From RGIG3528 sp045598045 (GTDB lineage Bacteria; Bacillota; Clostridia; Lachnospirales; Lachnospiraceae), in the NCBI GenBank assembly GCA_045598045.1, contig JAZLLG010000076.1, positions 1 through 41,012 on the forward strand: a DNA stretch of 41,012 nucleotides, read 5' to 3'. The notes beneath the pieces were generated by a model. The model ran no database searches. It was given only the letters and a program-made list of their open reading frames with translations, and was not told the origin of the DNA. Positions 6,076 to 13,837 of the stretch are shown piece by piece (positions within the stretch are counted from its first letter, which is position 1; each line of letters opens with the position of its first letter). The translations under genes were made by a program, and so were the position numbers.

Positions 6076-7866
6076 TTACTTCTTTGTTGTCTTCTTAGCA
6101 GGTGCTTTCTTTGCAGGAGCTGCCTTCTTTGCAGGAGCAGCAGCCTTCTTGTCGAGAGCCTTTGTAACCTTCTTAAGAGCTGCAAGAGCCTCATCAGGAA
6201 GCTTGTCGTAACCTTCCTTCTTGGAAGCGAAATCTTCAACTGCCTTAATTCTGGTGTCCATAGCTGCCTTAAGAGCATCTACGTAAGCTGCATCTGCAAG
6301 GTCAGGTGTGAAGTCGCCTGTCTTGCCGGACCAGTCGTTCATAATCTCGATGTCATCGAAGTTGCCCCACTTCTCGAACTTAGCCTTGCCTTCAACGATT
6401 GTTTCAAGGATGCCGAGTGTGTCTTCCTTCTTAACCTTCTTGCCCATGAAGTCGCCTGTGTTAACGATGTAGCAGTCAACGTTCTTCTCAGCAACGAGCT
6501 TTCTGAACTTCTCATAGTCGTTAACAAGAGGATATGTTCTGAAAGGATTTGCGTAAGGAACGATACGGATAGCGTTCATATCTGTGCCGGCCTTTACACG
6601 CTCAGCAGAAGATGTCTTTGTAGCAAGTGTAGCACCCATAACAGCTGCAAGAGGAGCACCCTTAAGCTTAATTACAGGCGGAATTGTAGGATCCTTCATG
6701 ATCCAGAAGATTGCATTAACAGGGCTGTCAATCTTATCTACGCGGTTAGGGCTCCAAAGCTTTGACTTGATGGCACGTCCGTTACCGTTTCTGATATCTT
6801 CTGTAACAAGCTGAATCTTGCCGTTCTCATCAAGAGTTGCAGAGCAGTTCTGAACTGTGATGAGGTATTCATTATCAGGACATCCTGTAGGATAGTCTGC
6901 TGTCTTGTCGAAATATGTAGGCTCAAGAGCGATGGATGCACATGTATCGGAGTTGATGATGAATGCGTCGTCATGAAGAACCTTGATACCGCCGAACTTA
7001 TCGTACTTGCCGCCATGCTTTGCATGTGTAAGTGTGGACTTACCCGATCCTGAAAGGCCGTATACGGAAGCAACGAACTTCTTACCGCCCTTAAGGGAGT
7101 ATTCCTTCTGACCGCCGTGGCAGGAAGCGTAACCGTTTCTGTTAGCGATTGCCCATGCGATTGTAAGTGTGCCCTTCTTGTGCTCACCAAAGTACTTCAT
7201 ACCAAGGATTGCTGCGCAGTTCTGGTTTGTATCGAAGTAGCAAAGTGTACGAGGGTCGCTTAAGCAGCTGTAGTCAACATCAGGGGCCTCATGGGGCTCC
7301 CACTGAGGATCTGAGAAGATGTAGATATCGGGCTCCTTGCCGTTACCAACGGGCTTGGAATCCTTGTACATCTTAACGTATGCATCGCTCATGTACTGGA
7401 AGTTGAGCATCCAGTTATAGAGAAGGTTCTCTTCTCCTTCGGGAATAAGGAGGTGTGCCTTAACCATGAATTCGGGATCGAGACCGATATAGCACTCTGC
7501 ATGATACATTGTCTTCCAACGTGTCTCATAAACAGCGTCCATAACGACCTTGTCAAGCTTTGTGTCATCTACGCCGGGCTCACCCTTAATACGACGAGCT
7601 ACAGCATAACGGCCTGTAACGGCGCCATCGTTGAAAAGAAGAACCTTTGCGTCCTTCTCAAGGCCAAATGTGTCACCATCTTTAACGGGCATATCCGTAA
7701 CGATGGTTCCGGGTGAATTCTTTGCTAAGTTGTAGGCTTCCTTGAGGGTGTTTACCTTAACAACGTTGTTGCCGTAGAAAGCAGCTTCGATGATTGAACG
7801 TGTCTTAGAAAACCCAACCTTGCCGGCGCCAATTTCTTCCGGCTTGTAAAAAGCTTTTGTTGACAT
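6076..7866 (-). CDS. pckA: Phosphoenolpyruvate carboxykinase (ATP-type)
   Basis: 596 residues. Interconverts oxaloacetate and PEP with ATP/ADP; in anaerobic gut Clostridia it often runs in the CO2-fixing direction. The kinase-1a P-loop GLSGSGKST is near residues 269-277 and the metal/nucleotide region KVLHDDAFIINSD near 300. Bacterial ATP-PEPCKs are usually about 530-540 residues. The excess is mainly a C-terminal tail of repeated PAKKA units (about the last 25 residues), a basic histone-H1-like extension not needed for catalysis. ATGs occur at 7872 and 7866; AAGGAGG is eight bases from the second and only two from the first, so 7866 is chosen. Single-gene unit with its own promoter. Confidence 0.95.
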   Translation of the reverse strand: MSTKAFYKPEEIGAGKVGFSKTRSIIEAAFYGNNVVKVNTLKEAYNLAKNSPGTIVTDMPVKDGDTFGLEKDAKVLLFNDGAVTGRYAVARRIKGEPGVDDTKLDKVVMDAVYETRWKTMYHAECYIGLDPEFMVKAHLLIPEGEENLLYNWMLNFQYMSDAYVKMYKDSKPVGNGKEPDIYIFSDPQWEPHEAPDVDYSCLSDPRTLCYFDTNQNCAAILGMKYFGEHKKGTLTIAWAIANRNGYASCHGGQKEYSLKGGKKFVASVYGLSGSGKSTLTHAKHGGKYDKFGGIKVLHDDAFIINSDTCASIALEPTYFDKTADYPTGCPDNEYLITVQNCSATLDENGKIQLVTEDIRNGNGRAIKSKLWSPNRVDKIDSPVNAIFWIMKDPTIPPVIKLKGAPLAAVMGATLATKTSSAERVKAGTDMNAIRIVPYANPFRTYPLVNDYEKFRKLVAEKNVDCYIVNTGDFMGKKVKKEDTLGILETIVEGKAKFEKWGNFDDIEIMNDWSGKTGDFTPDLADAAYVDALKAAMDTRIKAVEDFASKKEGYDKLPDEALAALKKVTKALDKKAAAPAKKAAPAKKAPAKKTTKK

Positions 7867-7946
7867 ATACATGTCCTCCTTATGAAATTTTAAATAAATT
7901 ATCGGTTTTTCACCGATATGTAAACCCGAAATATTACCAAGGTCAT

Positions 7947-7974
7947 ATTATAGCTAAAAGATTGTCAATGTCAA
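7947..7974 (-). promoter_or_regulatory. Promoter of pckA
   Basis: Minus strand: TTGACA (7974-7969), 16 bp spacer, TATAAT (7952-7947). A second overlapping TTGACA lies 6 bp closer but with a 10 bp spacer. The near-consensus sequence fits high expression. The rest of the 285 bp gap to the pectinesterase shows no further gene. Confidence 0.8.
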
Positions 7975-8151
7975 TTCGTTAAATACTCATTTCATAAGCA
8001 TTTAAGCCTATTTTTAGAATTAATACACCGTCAAAGGCGCTAAAATCGCAGAAATCCGGTTTTTTTGTTCCTCAACCCCTTGTTTTTCCTTAACTTTGTA
8101 TGTTTATTCCTACTCAAATATGGTACACTCACATCACGGAGGCTCATTAGT

Positions 8152-9069
8152 ATGAATATTCTTGTTTCAAAAACAAAAGACAACGCGGTTAAAACCATAA
8201 GCGAAGCTTCAAAGATGATTAAAAGCCGTACATCCGACGAACCCATAAAGATTTTCCTTGACGCCGGTGTATACCATGAAAAGGTAGATCTTATCGGCAA
8301 CAACATCACACTTATCGGTGAAGACCCTCTCAATACAATTATTGAATTCGATGACTACGCATTGTATATAATGCCCGAAGAAGGACGAAAGCGCGGTACT
8401 TTCAGGTCGTACACGATGTTTGTGGACGGTGACGGCTTCACGATGAAAAACATTACCGTCAGTAATACGGCGGGATACGGTGCCAAAATCGGTCAGGCCG
8501 TTGCAATGTATATGGATGGAGACTGCGCTGCCTTTGAAAACTGCAGGTTTCTCGGACGCCAGGACACACTTTTTACGGCTCCTCTTCCTCCAAGCGTTAT
8601 CGAACCCGGAGGTTTCAGAGGCCCCAAGGAAAACGCACCGAGGAAAAATCAGGTCCATCATTACACAAAATGCTATATTGAAGGCGATGTAGACTTCATA
8701 TTCGGCGGTGCCACCGCATATTTTGAAGGCTGTGAAATCAAGTCTCTTAAGCGCGACAAAGTTTCGGACAATGAGGTTCAAGGCTATGTTACTGCCGCAT
8801 CAACGCCTCAGGAAATACAGACAGGATACGTATTTACGAATTGTCGATTTACTTCGGACTGCCCCGCAAATTCCGTATATCTTGGTCGCCCCTGGAGAAA
8901 TTATGCAAAAGTATGCATACAAAACTGCGAACTCGGACCGCACATAAAGCCCGAAGGCTGGTTTGACTGGGGAAAAGAAGAAGCACACAACACCACATAC
9001 TATGAAGAGCATGACAACTACGGACCGGGCGCCGACACCCATGCACGCGTATCCTGGTCTCATGTGTAA
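8152..9069 (+). CDS. Pectin methylesterase (carbohydrate esterase family 8), cytoplasmic
   Basis: 305 residues; removes methyl esters from homogalacturonan. CE8 beta-helix motifs appear in order: GQAVAMYMDGD (motif I, near residue 118), RQDTLF (motif II, catalytic-site Gln and Asp), DFIFGGA (motif III with the nucleophilic Asp) and YLGRPWRNYAKV (motif IV with the substrate Arg and Trp). There is no signal peptide, so it presumably acts on imported pectin oligosaccharides. The frame is open to 8065, but the ATG at 8152 with GGAGG nine bases upstream and the typical N-terminus are preferred. It stands alone; no other pectin gene is adjacent. Confidence 0.94.
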   Translation: MNILVSKTKDNAVKTISEASKMIKSRTSDEPIKIFLDAGVYHEKVDLIGNNITLIGEDPLNTIIEFDDYALYIMPEEGRKRGTFRSYTMFVDGDGFTMKNITVSNTAGYGAKIGQAVAMYMDGDCAAFENCRFLGRQDTLFTAPLPPSVIEPGGFRGPKENAPRKNQVHHYTKCYIEGDVDFIFGGATAYFEGCEIKSLKRDKVSDNEVQGYVTAASTPQEIQTGYVFTNCRFTSDCPANSVYLGRPWRNYAKVCIQNCELGPHIKPEGWFDWGKEEAHNTTYYEEHDNYGPGADTHARVSWSHV

Positions 9070-9150
9070 AACGTTCCCAACATATAGTGTGAATTATGTG
9101 TGAACAGCACAATGACTTAGTCGGTTTATACAATTTTTAGAATTGGTTTT

Positions 9151-9165
9151 TGTGCACTTTGCACA
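9151..9165. promoter_or_regulatory. Operator-like palindrome TGTGCA-CTT-TGCACA
   Basis: Perfect palindromic half-sites with a 3 bp centre, extended by TT and AA to 8 bp arms. It lies about 28 bp upstream of the -35 box of the RNA at 9228. The consensus TGTRCA-N3-TGYACA recurs twice at 34330-34377, upstream of another promoter, suggesting a shared regulator. Confidence 0.55.
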
Positions 9166-9192
9166 AATATATCTTCTTCAGGCACAAGTTTA

Positions 9193-9221
9193 TTGACAAA
9201 TTTGACATATTGAGGTACTAT
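9193..9221 (+). promoter_or_regulatory. Promoter of the intergenic RNA
   Basis: -35 TTGACA (9193-9198), 17 bp spacer, -10 TACTAT (9216-9221). No ORF of useful size follows before the terminator, so the product is likely non-coding. Confidence 0.7.
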
Positions 9222-9227
9222 ACACGA

Positions 9228-9360
9228 GGTTGATACGGAGAAGGTATTTTCCAGAGAGAGAAGCGCACCCTTTAGAAGGGCGTGGGAGGGACTTTTATAA
9301 GAAAAAGGACACCTTGAAAGCGTCGGCACAGGCCGCAGGCTGATAGGGGTCCGTTTTTCT
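9228..9360 (+). ncRNA. Unassigned ~130 nt structured RNA
   Basis: A consensus promoter starts this RNA and an intrinsic terminator ends it. The terminator is GGACACC (about 9308-9314) pairing with GGGGTCC before GTTTTTC. Inside is a hairpin with arms CGCACCCTT and AAGGGCGTG (one mismatch), and a GC-rich 3' part with nested GTCGGC/GGCTGAT pairing. A purine-rich GAGAGAGAAG stretch lies between the 5' end and the first hairpin and could be an unpaired target-binding region. I could not match it to SRP RNA, 6S RNA, tmRNA, RNase P, T-box or common riboswitches. It stands between pectinesterase and the convergent M18 peptidase and does not lead a gene. Confidence 0.55.
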
Positions 9361-9371
9361 TTGTAAAAAAA

Positions 9372-9404
9372 ACGGAAGCGGATGAAAAAGATGTCCGCTT
9401 CCGT
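9372..9404. terminator. Bidirectional terminator
   Basis: Perfect 11 bp arms ACGGAAGCGGA and TCCGCTTCCGT with T-runs on both strands. It ends the M18 peptidase transcript on minus and backs up the intergenic RNA on plus. Confidence 0.9.
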
Positions 9405-9409
9405 CTTTT

Positions 9410-10684
9410 TTATTTGTAAAATTCTTTCATAAGCTTGATGAGCTGTTCCTCATCATCAAGACCCATAAGTTCACGCGAAGAATGCATAGCCAGGATGGGA
9501 ACGCCGATGTCTACGGTTCTCATGGGGAGATGCGCTGAAATCATGGGACCGAGTGTACGTCCGCCTGCAACATCGGAATGATTTGCATACTTGGTGTACT
9601 GTGCTCCGCATGCTTCGCAAAGTGAAACTGCCGTTGCCACCGCGGATGTATCAAAGGTGTATTTCTGATTTGAATTTATCTTAATCATAACGCCGGAGTT
9701 CATCGGTGCGTTATTGATGGGATCGTACTTCTCACCATGCGAAGGATGTGTGGCATGTGCCACATCCACTGAGAAAAGGAAGCTTCTGTAAATCGCATCG
9801 GTAAGCATATCCGTATTGAAGCCAAGTCCGACATAAATCTTTTTAAGGATGTTTTCAAGCATCGCGGAATCCGCACCTTGCTTTGTACCGCTGCCGATTT
9901 CTTCATGGTCGAAAAGGCACGCAACATTGATGCCGTCCGCTCTCGTGCATGATGTAATACCTTCCAGGAGTGCGAAGCACGAAGTAAGGTTATCCAGGCG
10001 CGGAGAAGAAATCATATCGTTATTAAGTCCGATAATTTCAGGCTTGTCGCAGCAATATACATATAAATCGAAATCAAGAATATATGCGGAATCAACATCC
10101 AGCTCTTTTGCAAGTGCCTCAATAAAGAAAGCATCCTTGTCCTGGCCTTCTTTCATCGTTCCGAGAATCGGAATGAGGTCTGTCTGCGGTTTCAACTCAA
10201 CTCCCTTGTTCAGCTCTCTGTTCATATGAATTGCAAGATTCGGAACATAGGCAACGGGGCGCTTGAAGTCCACGTAACGAATCTCCGGGAAGTAGTTGTC
10301 GCGTCCCTTAAGAGCAACGATACCTGCAATTGAAAGAGGCCTGTCAAGCCATGTGTTGTTTATGGGACCACCATAAACCTCCGTGTCTATTTTCATGTAA
10401 TTGCCGGACTTAAGCTCTGCTTTGGGCTTAAGGTGAAGGCAAGGATGATCCGTATGAGAAGCCGCAATATGAAAAGCAAGCGTATCGTCGTCAACACGTT
10501 CACCGATTGTGAATGCAATAAGCGTTGTGGAAAATGCATTTACGTAATAACGTCCACCGGGCTGTACCGCAAAGGGCTTATCGAGCTTAAGCTCCTGAAA
10601 GCCTTCTTCTTCCAAAAGTTCCGATGACGTCTTTACAACCTGATGCGGAGTAACTCCCGCCTGCAAATAAGCCAATAAATCCAT
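9410..10684 (-). CDS. apeB: M18-family aminopeptidase
   Basis: 424 residues, normal for the family; a cytosolic di-zinc aminopeptidase that removes N-terminal, often acidic, residues from peptides. Metal-site motifs are ASHTDHPCLHLKP (first His), LNNDMISSPRLDN (bridging Asp region), DHEEIGSGTKQGADS (catalytic Glu pair), FSVDVAHATHPSH, and the C-terminal DIGVPILAMHSSRE (last His). GGGAGG five bases before the ATG supports the start. Single gene with the terminator at 9372-9404. Confidence 0.95.
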   Translation of the reverse strand: MDLLAYLQAGVTPHQVVKTSSELLEEEGFQELKLDKPFAVQPGGRYYVNAFSTTLIAFTIGERVDDDTLAFHIAASHTDHPCLHLKPKAELKSGNYMKIDTEVYGGPINNTWLDRPLSIAGIVALKGRDNYFPEIRYVDFKRPVAYVPNLAIHMNRELNKGVELKPQTDLIPILGTMKEGQDKDAFFIEALAKELDVDSAYILDFDLYVYCCDKPEIIGLNNDMISSPRLDNLTSCFALLEGITSCTRADGINVACLFDHEEIGSGTKQGADSAMLENILKKIYVGLGFNTDMLTDAIYRSFLFSVDVAHATHPSHGEKYDPINNAPMNSGVMIKINSNQKYTFDTSAVATAVSLCEACGAQYTKYANHSDVAGGRTLGPMISAHLPMRTVDIGVPILAMHSSRELMGLDDEEQLIKLMKEFYK

Positions 10685-10795
10685 AAATACCTCCCGAATT
10701 CCTTAAATAACTATTATCATTGACCATTATTCTACCACATTATACCGATATCTGATATAATAATCTATCAGGTTTTTCTTGAAAGGATGGAATAT

Positions 10796-11515
10796 ATGGA
10801 CATTCGTGGTCTTTCAAAATTAACATTGCTTGATTATCCGGGGCACATCGCCTGCACCGTCTTTACCGGCGGTTGCAGCTTCAGATGCCCGTTTTGTCAT
10901 AACGGCGGCCTGGTCCTTCAGCCTGATTGTTCGCCGCTTATTTCCGATGAATATTTTTTCGACTTTCTCAAATCCAGAAAAAACAAGCTTGAAGGCGTTT
11001 GCATAACCGGAGGCGAGCCCACTTTACGAGCCGGTCTCAAAGATTTCCTTCGGAGAATCGCCGACATGGGCTTCCTTGTCAAACTGGATACCAACGGCTA
11101 CCAGCCCGGAATAATTAAGGAAATTCTTGACGAAAATCTTGTCGATATGATAGCCATGGACATTAAAAATTCTCCCGACAAGTATGCTCTCACCGCCGGC
11201 CTGGATCCGGAGCATTTCGATATCGAACGCATTAACGAAAGCATCCGTATCATCAAAGAATCCGGTATCGCACACGAATTCCGTACGACTGCCGTCCGAG
11301 AATTACATGAAAAGTCGGATTTTTCCGAGATAAGTGATTGGCTTGCAGGTCCTTCTCAGTACTATATTCAGAATTACAAAGAATCCGATGACACCATTTT
11401 CAAGTATGATAACACCGCATCCTTTACATCTTTTACAGACATTGAGCTTCTAAAGTTTTTAAGCATAGTAAGAACAAACCTTCCAAATTCACACATCAGG
11501 GGCGTAGAAGATTAA
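10796..11515 (+). CDS. nrdG: NrdG-type radical SAM activase (anaerobic ribonucleotide reductase activating protein family)
   Basis: 239 residues. The radical SAM cluster motif CX3CX2C is C27, C31 and C34 (GGCSFRCPFCHNG), followed by ITGGEPTLR (SAM-binding GGE motif, near 66-74) and an MDIKN segment. The opening MDIRGLSKLTLLDYPG is typical of the NrdG2-type subfamily that activates glycyl radical enzymes by hydrogen abstraction from Gly. No nrdD or other glycyl radical enzyme is in the window, so the partner is not shown. An ATG at 10787 abuts the AAAGG motif and cannot use it; the ATG at 10796 is nine bases away and chosen. Its stop overlaps the start of the GNAT gene by one base. Confidence 0.85.
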   Translation: MDIRGLSKLTLLDYPGHIACTVFTGGCSFRCPFCHNGGLVLQPDCSPLISDEYFFDFLKSRKNKLEGVCITGGEPTLRAGLKDFLRRIADMGFLVKLDTNGYQPGIIKEILDENLVDMIAMDIKNSPDKYALTAGLDPEHFDIERINESIRIIKESGIAHEFRTTAVRELHEKSDFSEISDWLAGPSQYYIQNYKESDDTIFKYDNTASFTSFTDIELLKFLSIVRTNLPNSHIRGVED

Positions 11516-12057
11516 TGAATTTCGTTTATGAAACAGAACATTTGTACATGCAGACGCTTATCGAAAGTGACGCTCCAATGCTTCTGGATTTCTGCGAAAG
11601 GAACCTCAGTCACTTTTCGCCCTTTGAACCGGAATACCCTCCGAACTATTTCACCGAGGAATATCAACGCCTTTTGATCAACGGCTTTTCTCAACAGTTT
11701 CTTAAGCTTCATTCCGCACGTTACTACCTGTTTGAAAAAGGGCATGATGACAGGATTGTCGGCTGCGTCGGGCTTTCCGAAATCCATCTCGGAGACGAAC
11801 GTTCCGCAAAGCTGCTTTACAAAGTCGACAGGGAATATTGCGGAAGAGGCTATGCCGTGGAAGCCTCTTCAAAGCTCCTCGATGCTGCCCGTGATTCGCT
11901 TAAGCTGCACCGCGTGGAAGCAGATATCCTTCCGGATAATAAATACTCCATCCACGTGGCCGAACAGCTTGGATTTGAGTATGAAGGCATAGCAAAGCTT
12001 GTTCACAAGGCAAACGGGGTGTGGGCAGACCACGCCAGATATGCAAAAATACTTTAA
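11515..12057 (+). CDS. GNAT-family N-acetyltransferase (RimJ/RimL-like)
   Basis: 180 residues. Acetyl-CoA-dependent acetyltransferase fold: ETEHLYMQTLIESDAPMLLDF at the N-terminus, GCVGLSEIH (beta-4), then the acetyl-CoA loop VDREYCGRGYAVEASSKLL (about 104-122), then VEADILPDNKYSIHVAEQLGFEYEG, which is the RimJ/RimL-type C-terminal pattern. The substrate is unknown; ribosomal protein N-termini are the classic targets but many paralogues act elsewhere. It overlaps the activase stop codon in a TAATG arrangement, so translation is coupled, and a terminator follows. Confidence 0.88.
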   Translation: MNFVYETEHLYMQTLIESDAPMLLDFCERNLSHFSPFEPEYPPNYFTEEYQRLLINGFSQQFLKLHSARYYLFEKGHDDRIVGCVGLSEIHLGDERSAKLLYKVDREYCGRGYAVEASSKLLDAARDSLKLHRVEADILPDNKYSIHVAEQLGFEYEGIAKLVHKANGVWADHARYAKIL

Positions 12058-12071
12058 TATGCGCGCTTCTT

Positions 12072-12097
12072 AAAGAGCCTCTCATCGGTGGCTCTTT
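12072..12097 (+). terminator. Terminator of the nrdG-GNAT unit
   Basis: AAAGAGCC (12072-12079) pairs with GGCTCTTT (12090-12097), followed by ACTTTTTT. Confidence 0.88.
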
Positions 12098-12175
12098 ACT
12101 TTTTTGGCATTTCATTGTACAATCACACAGGTTTCTATCATCGAAATCAACATTTTTTTCAAAGGATATATCTAT

Positions 12176-12910
12176 ATGCTTGAACTTAAAAACATTTCAT
12201 ATCTCGTCGATGACGAGAACAATAAAAAGAACATTCTCAAAGACGTCTCTTTTACCGTAGATGAGCGCTTTGTTGCAATTACAGGACCTAACGGCGGTGG
12301 CAAATCCACTCTTGCAAAAGTCATCGCAGGTATCGTAAAACCTACATCCGGACACATCATTTTTGATGGACGGGACATTACCGACCTTGGCATTACCGAA
12401 CGTGCAAACCTCGGCATAAGCTATGCTTTTCAGCAGCCCGTCCGCTTCAAAGGACTTACCGTCAAGGATCTTATCCAGCTTGCGGCAGGTGAGAAGAAAA
12501 ATGTCACCGACATTTGCTCCGTGCTTTCCGAAGTCGGTCTCTGTGCCCGCGACTACATAAACCGTGAAGTAAACGCTTCCCTTTCCGGTGGTGAGCTTAA
12601 ACGTATCGAAATAGCAATGATTCTTGCCAGAGGCACCAAATTCTCTGTTTTTGACGAGCCTGAAGCAGGCATCGATCTCTGGAGTTTCCAAAATCTCATC
12701 AAGGTTTTTGAAAAGATGCATGAAAAGACAAACGGCTCCATTCTCATCATTTCGCACCAGGAAAGGATTCTTGATATTGCAGACAAGATTATCGTTGTTG
12801 CAAACGGTGAAGTAAGCGCCATCGGCAGCAAAACGGAAATTCTTCCGGAGCTTCTCTCCGCATCATCCGCATCAGTTGCGTGCTCTGTACTCACAGAGAA
12901 GCTGAACTAA
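12176..12910 (+). CDS. sufC: SufC-like ABC ATPase
   Basis: 244 residues. Walker A GPNGGGKST at 37-45, the Q-loop region YAFQQPVRFKGL, signature SLSGGELKRIEIA, Walker B FSVFDEPEAGIDLWS, and the H-loop in ISHQER. The DEPEAGID/SGGELKR pattern is that of SufC, which powers Fe-S scaffold assembly, rather than of a transporter. The frame is open to 12104, but MLELKNISY at 12176, with AAAGGA nine bases upstream, is the natural start. Nine bases separate it from the SufB/D-like gene; no sufS, sufU or second scaffold gene is nearby. This fits the reduced two-component SUF-like layout known in anaerobes and archaea. Confidence 0.9.
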   Translation: MLELKNISYLVDDENNKKNILKDVSFTVDERFVAITGPNGGGKSTLAKVIAGIVKPTSGHIIFDGRDITDLGITERANLGISYAFQQPVRFKGLTVKDLIQLAAGEKKNVTDICSVLSEVGLCARDYINREVNASLSGGELKRIEIAMILARGTKFSVFDEPEAGIDLWSFQNLIKVFEKMHEKTNGSILIISHQERILDIADKIIVVANGEVSAIGSKTEILPELLSASSASVACSVLTEKLN

Positions 12911-12919
12911 GGAGTTAAC

Positions 12920-13837
12920 ATGGATCAAATACAAAAGACATTACTTGAAGAAATTTCCGGCTTGCACGAGGTGCCCCAGGGTGCCTACAACATCCGCGTC
13001 AATGGTGAGCTCGATTCACGTGCATGCACGGAAAACATTGAAATAGTTACAAAAAAGGATGTTTCCGGCATAGACATTTTTGTAAAACCCGGAACGAAGA
13101 ACGAAAGCCTTCACATCCCGGTGCTTCTTTCACAGAGCGGTTTAAAAGAAACCGTCTACAATGATTTCCACATCGGGGACGACTGTGACGTTACCATCGT
13201 TGCAGGCTGCGGCATTCATAACGGCGGAGATGCCGCTTCCGAGCATTCAGGCATTCACACCTTCTTTGTAGGAAAGAATTCTAAAGTCCGTTACGTGGAA
13301 AAGCACTACGGAAGCGGCGAAGGTACAGGCGAACGAATCATGAATCCCACAACCGTCGTGAATCTTGACGAAGGTTCCACGCTCGACATGGAAATGGTTC
13401 AGATTCGAGGCGTTGACTCCACAATCCGCACAACAAACGGTGAGCTCAAAAGCAATGCAAGCCTCACCATCAAGGAAAGTCTCATGACGCACGGAAAACA
13501 GACCGCAGAGTCCAATTTCCGCATTGAGATGAACGGTGAAGGTTCCCACATTAATCTCATTTCACGTTCTGTAGCGCGCGACACATCCCGTCAGGTTTTC
13601 CGTTCCGAAATCGTCGGAAATACGGCATGTACAGGCCATTCGGAATGTGACGCCATCATTATGGACAAAGCAAGCGTTTCCGCCATTCCCGAACTCACTG
13701 CAAATTGCCTCGATGCAGAACTCATTCATGAAGCCGCAATCGGTAAAATTGCCGGAGAACAGCTCACAAAGCTTATGACTCTCGGTCTCACCGAAGCAGA
13801 GGCAGAAGAACAAATCATCAACGGATTCCTCAAATAA
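12920..13837 (+). CDS. sufB: SufB/SufD-family Fe-S scaffold protein (short form)
   Basis: 305 residues, well below typical SufB (about 465) or SufD (about 430), so it is the beta-helix core with little N-terminal domain. The C-terminal stretch ELIHEAAIGKIAGEQLTKLMTLGLTEAEAEE is the diagnostic SufB/D end. The core holds GCGIHNGGDAASEHSGIHTF and the HSECDAIIMD segment, whose Cys and acidic residues are candidate cluster or metal ligands. GGAG seven bases upstream supports the start. With SufC it would form a minimal Fe-S assembly complex in the cytosol. Its stop overlaps the start of a glycosyltransferase gene by one base, an unusual functional pairing. Confidence 0.87.
   Translation: MDQIQKTLLEEISGLHEVPQGAYNIRVNGELDSRACTENIEIVTKKDVSGIDIFVKPGTKNESLHIPVLLSQSGLKETVYNDFHIGDDCDVTIVAGCGIHNGGDAASEHSGIHTFFVGKNSKVRYVEKHYGSGEGTGERIMNPTTVVNLDEGSTLDMEMVQIRGVDSTIRTTNGELKSNASLTIKESLMTHGKQTAESNFRIEMNGEGSHINLISRSVARDTSRQVFRSEIVGNTACTGHSECDAIIMDKASVSAIPELTANCLDAELIHEAAIGKIAGEQLTKLMTLGLTEAEAEEQIINGFLK

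Noticed and set aside
8065..8151. Upstream start of the pectinesterase with a hydrophobic N-terminus as signal peptide
   Set aside because: The stretch lacks a ribosome binding site and cleavage site, whereas 8152 has GGAGG and a family-typical start.
9228..9360. SAM-I riboswitch, suggested by GGAGGGAC
   Set aside because: The rest of the S-box core is missing and no methionine gene follows on this strand.
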